NCBI GenBank assembly: GCA_900766055.1
Contig: CAAFTZ010000019.1
Span: 1-31,545, forward strand
From: an uncultured Parasutterella sp.
Lineage (GTDB): Bacteria > Pseudomonadota > Gammaproteobacteria > Burkholderiales > Burkholderiaceae_F
Direction of reading: 5' to 3'
DNA length: 31,545 nucleotides
Every line of letters starts with the position of its first letter. Positions within the stretch are counted from its first letter, which is position 1. This document shows, piece after piece, positions 16,625 to 24,677 of the stretch. Position numbers and translations under genes: made by a program. The notes beneath the pieces were generated by a model. That model was not told the origin of the DNA, ran no database searches, and was given only the letters and a program-made list of their open reading frames with translations.

Positions 16625-16951
16625 TTACTGAGCTTTGGCAAGAGCAGCGTTAACGCCGGCAAGGATGCCCTTGGAGGAGTTAGTGGCTCCGGCGATGGTT
16701 TCAACGCCTTTAGTGCCGTTCTTCTTAATGATTTCAGGGATCATGTTGTCGATCGGAGCCTGAATAATCATGTCGGTTTCAGTGTGTTTGAGGACTTTAA
16801 TGTCGGCAATCTTGCCGCCTTTGATAACGACGGAAACATCGATCTTACCGTGGTTACCATCGCCCTGACCTTCGTATGTGCCGTCTTTGTAGGCAGCAGA
16901 AGCGGCAGTCATCAAGCAGAAGCTGGCGAGCAAGAGAACGAGTTTTTTCAT
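16625..16951 (-). CDS. small secreted FMN-binding (FMN_bind) protein
   Basis: A 108-residue periplasmic protein made of one FMN_bind domain. After a Sec signal peptide (MKKLVLLLASFCLMTAASA), the mature part has GTYEGQGDGNHGKIDVSV, then GGKIADIKVLKHTET, and the flavinylation motif VETIAGATNSSKGI near residues 85-98. In this family ApbE attaches FMN covalently to the threonine of GAT. Such proteins carry electrons to partner flavoproteins. The same domain is fused to the N-terminus of the urocanate-reductase-like protein at 21266-23029. The ATG at 16951 has GGAG nine bases upstream; the longer frame to 16999 adds unlikely residues. The gene stands alone with its own promoter and terminator. It could serve the flavoproteins in this window that lack an electron-input domain; that is inference. 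Confidence 0.88.
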   Translation of the reverse strand: MKKLVLLLASFCLMTAASAAYKDGTYEGQGDGNHGKIDVSVVIKGGKIADIKVLKHTETDMIIQAPIDNMIPEIIKKNGTKGVETIAGATNSSKGILAGVNAALAKAQ

Positions 16952-16970
16952 CGGATTTAACTCCATTAAA

Positions 16971-17010
16971 AATAAAATAATTTTTAAGCAGACCGTCAAA
17001 AGATTTGACG
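16971..17010 (-). promoter_or_regulatory. promoter with overlapping palindrome, FMN-binding protein gene
   Basis: On the minus strand TTGACG (plus 16994-16999) is followed after 17 bases by TTTATT (16971-16976). The -35 is the inner arm of a perfect 7-3-7 palindrome, CGTCAAA-AGA-TTTGACG (16994-17010). A repressor bound there would cover the -35. Confidence 0.45.
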
Positions 17011-17111
17011 AACGCTTTTATTCTATGGAAAAACAAAGGCATTAAACGAAAAATAAGGCTCAATTTGATTTTAATTTGCATTATTAGTGTTACCGCCTAT
17101 GAATTACGAAG

Positions 17112-17140
17112 GGACCCTGTTACTTTTGATAACAGGGTCC
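17112..17140. terminator. long perfect hairpin downstream of gltS
   Basis: GGACCCTGTTA (17112-17122) and TAACAGGGTCC (17130-17140) form an 11-bp perfect stem with a 7-base loop. It lies 29 bases past the gltS stop on the minus strand. No T run follows, so it may be a processing or stabilising hairpin instead of an intrinsic terminator. Confidence 0.55.
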
Positions 17141-17168
17141 GAAGCTGACTAAAAAATTAGCCGCTTTT

Positions 17169-18401
17169 CTACCAGGCGCCCATCCACGTGACCAGCAAAG
17201 CGTTGATCAAGTCGATCAGGAATGCTCCCACCAAACTAATGATGAGCCATGCCCTCGGGCTTGAGCCGTATTTCTCGGCGATGGCCTGCATATTGGCCAA
17301 TCCGTTCGCAGTCGAACCCATCGAGAAACCGATACCGCCGGCGCACAGCATCACAGCATCGTAGGTCTTGCCGAAAATAAAGAACATCGCCCAGGCAAAC
17401 ACCACCATAAGAATGGTTTGTCCTGCAAGAACAATCATGAGCGGAAGTGCCAAATTTAAAAGTTCATGCAGCTTCAGTCCATTAATGGCCATTGTCACGA
17501 AAAGCACTAAGCTGATCTCTGCGATCGCGTTCATGCCCTTGCCTTCGACCGTGTATTTGCCCGAGAAGTCTCCGACGTTTCTGACGATAGCCGCCACAAT
17601 CATGGATCCGATGTAAGCGGGCAGCGTAATGTACTGTCCCATATATTGAGACAGAACGGCACCCAAGCCCATGCAGATAGCCACAATCGTTCCCGCTTTC
17701 AGAAGCTGAGGCGTATAGGTCGGTTCTTTTTCACCTTCAACCACCGTCGTTTCAAGGTCTTCCGGAATATGGAGTTCCGGCTCAGGATTGTCCACTTCCT
17801 TCGGAGTCAGTACCTTGTATTTGCGGATAAGCCATTCGGCAAACGGTGCTCCGATTAATAAAGCCACCACCATACCGAAGGTCGCAGCAGTAATGGCGAC
17901 CGCCGTTCCGCCCTGAACGCCGTAAGTCTGTTCAAAATAAGGCCCGAAAGCTGCCGAAGTGCCCAAGCCGCCCATCATGGAAACGGAACCCGCCAGCAGA
18001 CCGTAATGGAAATCCAAGCCCATCATCTCTGCCAAGCCCATACCTAAGAGGTTTTGCAGTACGCAGAGGATCGTAATGACAAACAAGAACGACACTAAGA
18101 GCTTGCCGCCTTCCGTGACGATTTTTAAGCTGGCAGACAAACCTATTGTTGTAAAGAATGCGAGCATCAGCAAAGTCTGGAGCGAGGTGTCGAAATTAAC
18201 CTGCATAAGACGTAAATACTCCAAGCAGGAGAGTAACAATGCGACAAGCATGCCGCCCACCACCGGGCTCGGCACCGAGTACTTTTCCAAAAGCGGGACT
18301 TTTTTACGCAGCCAAGCCCCGAAATAATAAGTCACCGCCGCAATCGCTACCGCCTGAATTGCCGACACGTTGACAATCAACATCCCGTCAGAAGAGTTCA
18401 T
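17169..18401 (-). CDS. gltS: sodium/glutamate symporter, GltS family
   Basis: A 410-residue inner-membrane carrier of the ESS (GltS) family, which imports glutamate with sodium. It has two inverted halves of about five membrane segments each. Family signatures are present: YSVPSPVVGGML near residue 45, the GLAEMMGLDFHYGLLAGSVS reentrant region, GGLGTSAAFGP in half 1, and GGIGFSMGSTANGLANMQAI in half 2. A charged cytoplasmic linker (EVDNPEPELHIPEDLETT) joins the halves. The start is ATG 18401, with AGGAAA eight bases upstream; TTG 18425 would add eight residues. It is preceded on the same strand by the TetR gene, 247 bases away with a hairpin between, so it is probably a separate unit. The length agrees with the family (about 400). 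Confidence 0.93.
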   Translation of the reverse strand: MNSSDGMLIVNVSAIQAVAIAAVTYYFGAWLRKKVPLLEKYSVPSPVVGGMLVALLLSCLEYLRLMQVNFDTSLQTLLMLAFFTTIGLSASLKIVTEGGKLLVSFLFVITILCVLQNLLGMGLAEMMGLDFHYGLLAGSVSMMGGLGTSAAFGPYFEQTYGVQGGTAVAITAATFGMVVALLIGAPFAEWLIRKYKVLTPKEVDNPEPELHIPEDLETTVVEGEKEPTYTPQLLKAGTIVAICMGLGAVLSQYMGQYITLPAYIGSMIVAAIVRNVGDFSGKYTVEGKGMNAIAEISLVLFVTMAINGLKLHELLNLALPLMIVLAGQTILMVVFAWAMFFIFGKTYDAVMLCAGGIGFSMGSTANGLANMQAIAEKYGSSPRAWLIISLVGAFLIDLINALLVTWMGAW

Positions 18402-18609
18402 TGTTCGAGTTTCCTTATTTTTCAACTAGAAACAATTATCTTCATTCATGGCCCGTATTTTGCTTGTCGCTCGATAAGGTGTCCCGTCTTGAGAACTCAA
18501 AGAGAAAAATTTTCCGGCGCTGTCCTCTTTTTTCCTGTTTTAGAGAACAAAAAATCGTTATTTCATACGAAGGCGTTACTGAGAATTAGTTCTATCGATC
18601 AATACAATT

Positions 18610-18640
18610 CGGCCGACCTGATTTTTATCCGAGCCGGCCG
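18610..18640 (-). terminator. GC-rich hairpin downstream of the TetR gene
   Basis: CGGCCGAC (18610-18617) and GCCGGCCG (18633-18640) pair with one wobble across a 15-base AT-rich loop. It begins nine bases past the TetR stop on the minus strand. No strong T run follows, so it is a probable but imperfect terminator. Confidence 0.4.
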
Positions 18641-18648
18641 ATTGAGTG

Positions 18649-19278
18649 TTAAGCGGGGAGCTTTTTGGCCGGTGATTTGGACGCTTTCTTTTTCGGCTGC
18701 GGAGCCACTTGCTCGATGATGTACTTCCAGGTCGCCTCTTTGGTTTCTTTATCTAATGAGTCAAAGCCCATCTTGTGCGTAAAGAAGAAACCTTCAAAGG
18801 CCATAATGGCCGTCAGAAGCTGCGGTGTTTTGATCGGAGAATCCTGGACCATCTTAAAGACTTTGGCGTACCAGTCATGGAACGGCTTCAATGCGTCCGG
18901 TTCGTGCAGGAGAAGCGCCAGCAGCGCAACACCGAGAACCGCGTAACCGCCGTCATCTTTATCGAAGTCCTCATACCAAGAGGCGTACCCAAGAATCAAA
19001 GGTTCCTCGGATTTCTGATACTTGCTCATATGAGCGTTCATTCGCTCATTTAAATGGTCGACGTATTCTTCAACCAGCGCGCAAAATAAGGCTTTGCGGT
19101 TTTTAAAGTGGTAAAGAAAAGCACCTTTGCTCGTGCCGGATTCTTTGACGATCTTGTCAATTGAGAGGCGGCCGACTCCTTCTCTCACAATGAACGCGCG
19201 TGTGGCGTCCATGATTTTGGCGCGTGTTTTTAAGGCGCGCTCGCTCATAACTTTTGGCTTGTCGGTGGTCTCTGTCAT
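18649..19278 (-). CDS. TetR-family transcriptional regulator
   Basis: A 209-residue TetR-type repressor. The N-terminal HTH is clear at residues 15-65 (RAKIMDATRAFIVREGVGRL, SIDKIVKESGTSKGAFLYHF, KNRKALFCALVEEYVD). The ligand-binding part is helical and resembles the TetR_C group with YAVLGVALLALLLHEPDAL and FEGFFFTHKMGFDSL. A basic tail (KKKASKSPAKKLPA) closes the protein. The start is ATG 19278, with AGGAG five bases before it; the longer frame to 19404 is not protein-like. It lies just downstream of the lyase-reductase operon, separated by a terminator. It is the only TetR in the window, so it is the natural candidate for the twin palindromes at 23063-23120. Binding is inference. Confidence 0.9.
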   Translation of the reverse strand: MTETTDKPKVMSERALKTRAKIMDATRAFIVREGVGRLSIDKIVKESGTSKGAFLYHFKNRKALFCALVEEYVDHLNERMNAHMSKYQKSEEPLILGYASWYEDFDKDDGGYAVLGVALLALLLHEPDALKPFHDWYAKVFKMVQDSPIKTPQLLTAIMAFEGFFFTHKMGFDSLDKETKEATWKYIIEQVAPQPKKKASKSPAKKLPA

Positions 19279-19445
19279 TTTTCTCCTGAGAGCATTTCTC
19301 TCACATTTATAATTTTTGTCTATTTTAGCGTTCCCCTTACTCGAATCCTCTTCAGGTTTACCTATCTTTTCTAGGCTTTGATAACTCCTGTGAGTCCTCT
19401 GCACAACTAACCGGAAACTTATATCGGAATCAAAGTTCGAAGAAG

Positions 19446-19492
19446 AAAAAACGGCCGGATATTCTGCCGCTTTGGCGAATGATCCGGTCGTT
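19446..19492 (-). terminator. strong terminator of the reductase-lyase operon
   Basis: On the minus strand AACGACCGGAT and ATCCGGCCGTT (plus 19482-19492 and 19450-19460) form an 11-bp stem with one wobble, followed by six T residues. The 21-base loop has its own small GCC/GGC helix. It lies 33 bases past the lyase stop. Confidence 0.85.
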
Positions 19493-19524
19493 CAAATTAA
19501 CTCAGCTCAATTGTCTTCTAATGA

Positions 19525-21168
19525 TTAGGGCTGATAGTTCTTCAGGAGTTCGTCTCCGTTCTGAAGGTCGATCGTATAGATACGGTCTTGATCAACGAAC
19601 GGGCTGTTGACTCGATAAGCCTTGTAAAGTTTCTCTGTTGCAGGGCTCATCTTGAAGTTCTTGTTCTGCATCTTTCTCAGGTCAGCAGCCTGAGTGTTGT
19701 GGAGCAATTCCATGGAAAGAACTAGGAACGTATTGTCTGTCGCACGTTTCAGTCTCTGAGCGGCACGAGGCAGGTTAGAAGCGGAGTCTTCAATATTGCC
19801 TTCAACCGGGAAGCTGTCCAGAGAAACCGGATTAGCTAAGTCAATGTTTTCGGCGTAAATCGAAACCAAGGTATCTTCGGTAGCGCCGAAGGCATGGCCT
19901 AAATTGTCTTTAGCTGCAAGATAGCGGGACAAATCGGTAAAGGCCGGTTCATCCAAACGCATCGTTCTCTGAACGGCATTGTGACCGACGTGACCTAAAG
20001 CAACAGTAGCGCGCTGAACGGCAAGCGCAACCGGCAGAACTTCAAAGTTTGCGGTCGGAATAATGGCGCCCTCAGTCTTCGGTGTCTTTAAGAAATACTG
20101 AGCAACCTGGTCGTACTGAGTGTCGGCCTTATCGGCATTGACCATGACGCCGGGGTTGTCGTCAGAAGAGTTGATCTGAACATCGATTACTTTGTTCAGG
20201 TCGTTAAGGGCATTCTGTGCTTCAGAGAGCGTGTAAACGGTAGTACGGAAGCTCAGCGGATCCTGCAGTCTTCTGTTCGGATCTTTCTTCCAGAGGTAAG
20301 AACCGGCGAGCACTTCACGCAGTTCTTTCGCTTTTTCCTGCAGTCCGGGGAACGGATGGAAAGCCGTTGTCTGAGAAAGGAACGGAGCAACGTTGCCGTT
20401 CAGACCTTCTAAGCTGATGCCGTAGACGATCGGAGAAACTTTCAGAATCTGACCCATCGCTTTGGCGGCATCCATTGTGAGCGCCATCGCGACGGAGCTG
20501 TTGGACAAAATGCCTAAAGCATCTTTGCCTTCAGGAATCAGGGGTTTGATGTTCTTAGCTTTTAAAGCTTCAGCAGCCGGAACTTCTTTTCCGTCTACTA
20601 AAACTTTCCATTCGCCGATCATGGCAGATCCGACGTGAGAAGCTAAAGTAATGTCTGCGTCGCCCAAGCTGCCCTTTGTCGGAACGACAGGTGTGACGCC
20701 TTTATTCAAGAATTCGGCATAAAGTTCGGCAACTCTCGGCTGGACACCGGATCCGCCGTTCAGCAGTGTGTTCAAACGAATGGCCATTGCCAGACGAACA
20801 AGCTTCGGATCAAGGATCGGACCGGCGGCAATGCTGTGGCTTCTCAAAGTGCTGTAGTTGAAGCGGCGGCTGGCGGCTTTAACTTCATCGCTTAATTCAC
20901 CGTTGGCAGAAAGAACTTTGTGGTCCTTGTTGAGACCGACACCGACGGTTAAACCGTAAATTTCACGGCCGTTTTTAGCGGCATCCAAAACCAAGTCATA
21001 AGACTTCTGCACACGGTTCATTGCTTCGGGAGCAATCGTGACGGGTGCGCCTTCTGCGATAGCCCATGCATCCTGCTGAGTCAGATTTTTTCCGTTGAGT
21101 TCGACGGCGTTGGCGTTCATAGCTGTGAAAATAGCAATTGCACAAGCTGATAACTTTAACGTTTTCAT
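19525..21168 (-). CDS. secreted histidine/aromatic ammonia-lyase family protein lacking the MIO tripeptide
   Basis: A 547-residue member of the HAL/PAL/TAL superfamily with a Sec signal peptide (residues 1-21, ending NANA), so it should be periplasmic, unlike cytosolic HutH. Family residues are present: catalytic Tyr71 in YGLTVGVG, N223 in LSNSS, R308 in QDPLSFR, N338 in SSDDNPG and E431 in TEDTLVS. The segment that normally carries Ala-Ser-Gly, which cyclises to the electrophile MIO (GSVGASGDLAPLAH in HutH), reads GSLGDADITLASH at 166-178. The Ser is missing and the segment is one residue shorter. Standard MIO-dependent deamination is therefore doubtful. The gene follows the urocanate-reductase-like gene in one transcript, after two hairpins. 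It may act on histidine or urocanate by another mechanism, bind them, or use a different substrate. Confidence 0.85.
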   Translation of the reverse strand: MKTLKLSACAIAIFTAMNANAVELNGKNLTQQDAWAIAEGAPVTIAPEAMNRVQKSYDLVLDAAKNGREIYGLTVGVGLNKDHKVLSANGELSDEVKAASRRFNYSTLRSHSIAAGPILDPKLVRLAMAIRLNTLLNGGSGVQPRVAELYAEFLNKGVTPVVPTKGSLGDADITLASHVGSAMIGEWKVLVDGKEVPAAEALKAKNIKPLIPEGKDALGILSNSSVAMALTMDAAKAMGQILKVSPIVYGISLEGLNGNVAPFLSQTTAFHPFPGLQEKAKELREVLAGSYLWKKDPNRRLQDPLSFRTTVYTLSEAQNALNDLNKVIDVQINSSDDNPGVMVNADKADTQYDQVAQYFLKTPKTEGAIIPTANFEVLPVALAVQRATVALGHVGHNAVQRTMRLDEPAFTDLSRYLAAKDNLGHAFGATEDTLVSIYAENIDLANPVSLDSFPVEGNIEDSASNLPRAAQRLKRATDNTFLVLSMELLHNTQAADLRKMQNKNFKMSPATEKLYKAYRVNSPFVDQDRIYTIDLQNGDELLKNYQP

Positions 21169-21192
21169 TTTGAATTTCCAAGGGGATTAGTT

Positions 21193-21234
21193 GGGGGCGT
21201 AAAGCCCCCGGTCCTCCCGTGCTTGGCGGGAGGA
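21193..21234 (-). other. two consecutive intercistronic hairpins
   Basis: GGGGGC/GCCCCC (21193-21198 and 21204-21209) and TCCTCCCG/CGGGAGGA (21212-21219 and 21227-21234) are two perfect GC-rich stems, 2 bases apart. They lie between the reductase and lyase genes. Neither has a T run, so they more likely shape mRNA decay or the expression ratio than end transcription. Confidence 0.7.
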
Positions 21235-21265
21235 TCAAATATGAGATGTTTAATAAAGATAAGAA

Positions 21266-23029
21266 TTAGCGGGCTTTTGCTTCAGCTGCGGCACCGTCAC
21301 CGGCGATACGGCCGAAGACCATGATGTCTGTGTAAGCATTGCCGCCGAGACGGTTGGTACCGTGGGTTGTACCCGTGACTTCACCGGCAGCGAAGAGACC
21401 CGGGATCGGCTTGCCGTTCTTGTCCAGAACTTCAGCCTTGGTATTGATCTTCAAACCGCCCATGGTGTGATGTGTAGAAGGAACGGCTTTGATGATGTAG
21501 TACTTGCCGGTGGACATGTCTTTCAGACCGCCGCGGTTGTGAAAGTCTAAGTCCTTGCCGCCGTCTTTAGCCATCTGGTTGACGCGGTCAACTGTAGCCT
21601 TGAGGTTGGCGTAAGGAATGTGGAAGAAGTCGGCTGCACCCTTCAGTGTGTCGGAAGTGTGCATGATGCCTTGTTTTGTGAAAGCCTGATATTCCGTATC
21701 GTGAATCTTCACAGTATTGGAAATCTTACCGATGTTGTCATTCCACAGAACATAGCAGTAAGCGCCGGGCTGCTTAAGGATGGCGTTGGAAATCACGTCA
21801 CGGCGTTCCAGTTCTTCAACGAAACGCTTGCCTTCCTGGTTGACCAAAATGGCGCCGTCAAAACGTGCGTCGGCAATCAGTTCGATCACGCCGGAAATCG
21901 GGTCGCAGATCGGATAAGTCTGGATGTAGCCCATGTTGACGAGCTGGCCGCCGGCCTTCTCTGCCATGTAAAGAGCTTCACCGGTTGTTCCGGGAGCGTC
22001 GGTTGTCTTGAAGCGTTCGTCGATGCTCGGGTTGTACTTCTTAACCATCTGAGCATTGGCGCCGAAACCGCCGGTAGCTAAAACTACACCGCCTTTGGCG
22101 TTAAACGTGTATTCCTTATCGCCGGAGACCGCTTTAACGGCGACGACGCGTCCGTCTTTGTCTTTAACCAGTTCTTCGGCTTTCATGTTGGTAATAACAG
22201 GAATGCCCATCTTGTCAGCAAGAGCGGAGAACTTGGTGATGACTTCTGTACCGGTATGGCCTTCCGGAATCAGAGCTCTCTTTCTGGAGTGACCGCCGAA
22301 CTGGAAGACATTGTCTTTTTCGAAGTTGACACCGACGGTGTCTCTGAGCCATTCAGCTGTCGGCAAAGCTTTGACTGTCATGACGCCGACGATTTCAGGG
22401 TCACCCTTGAAGTCGCCGCCTTTGAGTGTATCGGCAGCCATTCTGGCGGGCGTGTCGTCCTTAATGTTGAGTTTGTTCTGAACCCAAGAATTAGGAACAT
22501 TCATTTCAGCGCCGGAAATCAGAGAGTTTCCGCCGACGGTCGGCATTTTTTCGATAAGAACAACGTTAGCACCTTTGCTCTTGGCTTCGACGGCTGCGGC
22601 AAAACCTGCACCGCCGGCACCGATAACCACTACGTCATAATTCTGAACGGCCGGCATAGCAGCATCAGCTTTTTTAGCCTTCTTGACCTGGTCAGAAAGT
22701 TTCACACCGGCTTTCTTTGCTGCATCGCTGACGGCGTTTAAGAAACCTTTAGAAGAGAAAGTTGCGCCGGCAATACCGTCGACCTTAACGGAATTATTTG
22801 CGATAACGGCGTCTTTAAGATCTGTAAAGACTTTAGCAGCCAAAACCTTGTTTTCATGATCTTCCAGAACCTTAATATCCTGAATCTTGCCGTTGTCAAA
22901 TGTCACAGCGAGTTTGATATCGCCGTGTTTGCCGATGCCGGTGCCTTCTGTCTGAACAGGAGCGGCAGAGACAGAAGCAAAGGCAGCCGCAGAAAGTAAT
23001 GCAGTAAAAAGAATCGATGTTTTGAACAT
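21266..23029 (-). CDS. urdA: periplasmic urocanate reductase-like flavoprotein (FMN_bind + FAD)
   Basis: A 587-residue secreted reductase with the UrdA architecture: Sec signal (MFKTSILFTALLSAAAFASV), FMN_bind domain (about 25-110; flavinylation motif IAGATFSS), linker, then an FAD_binding_2 domain starting VVVIGAGGAGFAAA. UrdA reduces urocanate to imidazole propionate as a respiratory acceptor. The substrate site fits UrdA and not fumarate reductase. Tyr replaces the fumarate-binding His (YIQTYP), an Asp follows 15 residues later (LIADARFDG) and the catalytic Arg 23 after that (ELERRD). This is the spacing I recall for UrdA Y373, D388 and R411. HHTMGG and HGTNRLGGNA are intact. ATG 23029 begins the signal peptide. 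It is first in an operon with the MIO-less lyase, downstream of twin operators. Other substrates remain possible. Confidence 0.85.
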   Translation of the reverse strand: MFKTSILFTALLSAAAFASVSAAPVQTEGTGIGKHGDIKLAVTFDNGKIQDIKVLEDHENKVLAAKVFTDLKDAVIANNSVKVDGIAGATFSSKGFLNAVSDAAKKAGVKLSDQVKKAKKADAAMPAVQNYDVVVIGAGGAGFAAAVEAKSKGANVVLIEKMPTVGGNSLISGAEMNVPNSWVQNKLNIKDDTPARMAADTLKGGDFKGDPEIVGVMTVKALPTAEWLRDTVGVNFEKDNVFQFGGHSRKRALIPEGHTGTEVITKFSALADKMGIPVITNMKAEELVKDKDGRVVAVKAVSGDKEYTFNAKGGVVLATGGFGANAQMVKKYNPSIDERFKTTDAPGTTGEALYMAEKAGGQLVNMGYIQTYPICDPISGVIELIADARFDGAILVNQEGKRFVEELERRDVISNAILKQPGAYCYVLWNDNIGKISNTVKIHDTEYQAFTKQGIMHTSDTLKGAADFFHIPYANLKATVDRVNQMAKDGGKDLDFHNRGGLKDMSTGKYYIIKAVPSTHHTMGGLKINTKAEVLDKNGKPIPGLFAAGEVTGTTHGTNRLGGNAYTDIMVFGRIAGDGAAAEAKAR

Positions 23030-23062
23030 AGTGTTTACCAAAGAGAAATGCTCGTTGATCAA

Positions 23063-23082
23063 AACAGTCTAACTAGACTGTT
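23063..23082. promoter_or_regulatory. palindromic operator 1 of the reductase-lyase operon
   Basis: AACAGTCTAACTAGACTGTT is a perfect 8-bp inverted repeat with a 4-base spacer. It sits in the leader, 34 bases before the reductase ATG, downstream of the -10 box. The shape suits a TetR-family dimer; the TetR at 18649 is the likely binder. Confidence 0.85.
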
Positions 23083-23088
23083 GAGAGA

Positions 23089-23094
23089 ATTATA
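23089..23094 (-). promoter_or_regulatory. -10 box of the reductase-lyase operon
   Basis: A perfect TATAAT on the minus strand lies between the two operators. No good -35 is seen 16-18 bases upstream, where operator 2 lies, so the promoter may be weak or need help. Transcription would start near 23082, in or beside operator 1. Confidence 0.65.
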
Positions 23095-23100
23095 GGATCA

Positions 23101-23120
23101 AACAGTCTGATTAGACTGTT
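23101..23120. promoter_or_regulatory. palindromic operator 2 of the reductase-lyase operon
   Basis: AACAGTCTGATTAGACTGTT repeats operator 1 with identical arms and a different 4-base spacer. The centres are 38 bases apart. This copy overlaps the -35 region, so two bound dimers would bracket the promoter. Confidence 0.85.
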
Positions 23121-23174
23121 TTATTAATGCAACAATCCTAAGTATTTTCCCTCAACACTAGTAAGTTGTATCGA

Positions 23175-24443
23175 TTAATGATGGGATGGTTCGGGTGCCC
23201 AGATCCACGAAACAATAAATCCAAGCATGCAGATAGCCGCACCGATGAGAAGAACGGCCTGAACCCCTAGTCCTTGAAAAGCCATTGGAAAACCGAGCGT
23301 TACCACAAAAACACCGACTCTCGAAATACTGCCGAGAATACCGAGTGCGGTGGAACGAACGGACGTAGGAAACAGTTCAGCTGGATAAACATAATCTAGT
23401 ACGCTCTGCACTCCGTAGCTCAGCGCATAGATCGAAAGCAACAGGCAAACAACGAAATTCGTTAAAACCTGACCCGGAGACAAAAGCGCCAAGGATAAGG
23501 CCATGATCCCGAAAGTCCAGAGAATGACAGGCCGGCGCGCAAAACGAGGAACAATTTTTATCGCTGCCAAGCTGCCGATGAGGAAAAATGAGTCAGTCAA
23601 GACTAATTGTCCGACATCGGTATCAAAGCTCGAAGTACCAAGAGCTCCGACGAAGACGGGCCCAAACATCAGCAAAACCGTGACGGGAATCGCTTGGCAT
23701 ATCCAAAAAACAGAAAGATATGCGAGATTTTTTAGGTTCGTTGGCTTGAACAATGCTGCCTGATGAGCTGCCTTTACTTCGTGTTTTGCTTCTTCAGCTT
23801 CAATCCCTAAACGGAGACGGTTCTTCTCTGCCTCCTCGTTTCGGCCTTTGCTCTTTAGCCATTGAACGGACTCTGGGGCATTAAAGCGAGCGGCTCCTAA
23901 GATCAGTCCGATGATGCAGGGAAGCGCAGCAAAAGCTTCCCATGGAAGATCTGCTTTTACCGTCAGATAGGCACAAACAGCCGCGGCTATCGCACCGATG
24001 AACCAGGCCGTCATCAAAAGCACAAGGCGTTTAGCACGAAGTACTTTGGGAGAGTTCTCAGACAGCATAGCTTGTGCAATCGGGGAGTCTCCTCCAATCG
24101 CCAAGCCAAACAAAAATCTTGAAATAAACCAGCTCAGAGAACCGAAACTCATGAATTGAGCAATCGATAAAACAGCCACAAACCAAGGAACCGTTCGGAA
24201 GAGAACCACCCTTCCGTACATATCGGCAACTTTGCCAAAACCCATGGAGCCGATAAAGCTGCCGAATACATAGGCAGTTGCTACAAGTCCGAGTTCCAGC
24301 GCTGTGAACTGAAAAACGCTTTGAGCAAGAAGAAAAATAAAGCCTTGGGACGTCAGGACAAAACCGTCCATAAAGGCAGAGCCTGTCGCCGAAACGCAAA
24401 GACGACTGCCGTTATAAGTTTTAGTCGTTGGAATCGCAGACAT
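23175..24443 (-). CDS. major facilitator superfamily transporter
   Basis: A 422-residue inner-membrane carrier with twelve predicted membrane segments in two halves. The MFS motif A is clear between segments 2 and 3 (GKVADMYGRV). The half 1 region SRFLFGLAIGGDSPIAQAML matches the sugar porter / aromatic-acid:H+ symporter type. A charged central loop (WLKSKGRNEEAEKNRLRLG) separates the halves, and YPAELFPTSVRSTALGI is the typical half 2 motif. It starts at ATG 24443 with no strong ribosome-binding site. It is on the same strand as, and upstream of, the urocanate-reductase-like gene, but the operator-promoter block lies between them. It could import or export a metabolite of that pathway; the substrate cannot be read from sequence. 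Confidence 0.88.
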   Translation of the reverse strand: MSAIPTTKTYNGSRLCVSATGSAFMDGFVLTSQGFIFLLAQSVFQFTALELGLVATAYVFGSFIGSMGFGKVADMYGRVVLFRTVPWFVAVLSIAQFMSFGSLSWFISRFLFGLAIGGDSPIAQAMLSENSPKVLRAKRLVLLMTAWFIGAIAAAVCAYLTVKADLPWEAFAALPCIIGLILGAARFNAPESVQWLKSKGRNEEAEKNRLRLGIEAEEAKHEVKAAHQAALFKPTNLKNLAYLSVFWICQAIPVTVLLMFGPVFVGALGTSSFDTDVGQLVLTDSFFLIGSLAAIKIVPRFARRPVILWTFGIMALSLALLSPGQVLTNFVVCLLLSIYALSYGVQSVLDYVYPAELFPTSVRSTALGILGSISRVGVFVVTLGFPMAFQGLGVQAVLLIGAAICMLGFIVSWIWAPEPSHH

Positions 24444-24677
24444 TTCGGTAAGTTACTAGTTAGGATCAAACGATAAAATCTTGTTGTGTGGCGTGAAGCT
24501 TTTTATACTTTAACCCACCACTCTACCTTCGTCACTACTGATTCTTACCTAGAAAGTTAGCAGCACAAATGTTAGATGCCGACCACAATGGCCAAGTTAG
24601 TGAATCACCAGCTTGAATTAAGGGTTCAGAGACTCTACCAACTTTCCCGAGAAACCGATTCATAACCCATAACGTGC

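Noticed and set aside
19278..19404. N-terminal extension of the TetR protein
   Set aside because: The extra 42 residues are not protein-like, and a strong AGGAG precedes the internal ATG.
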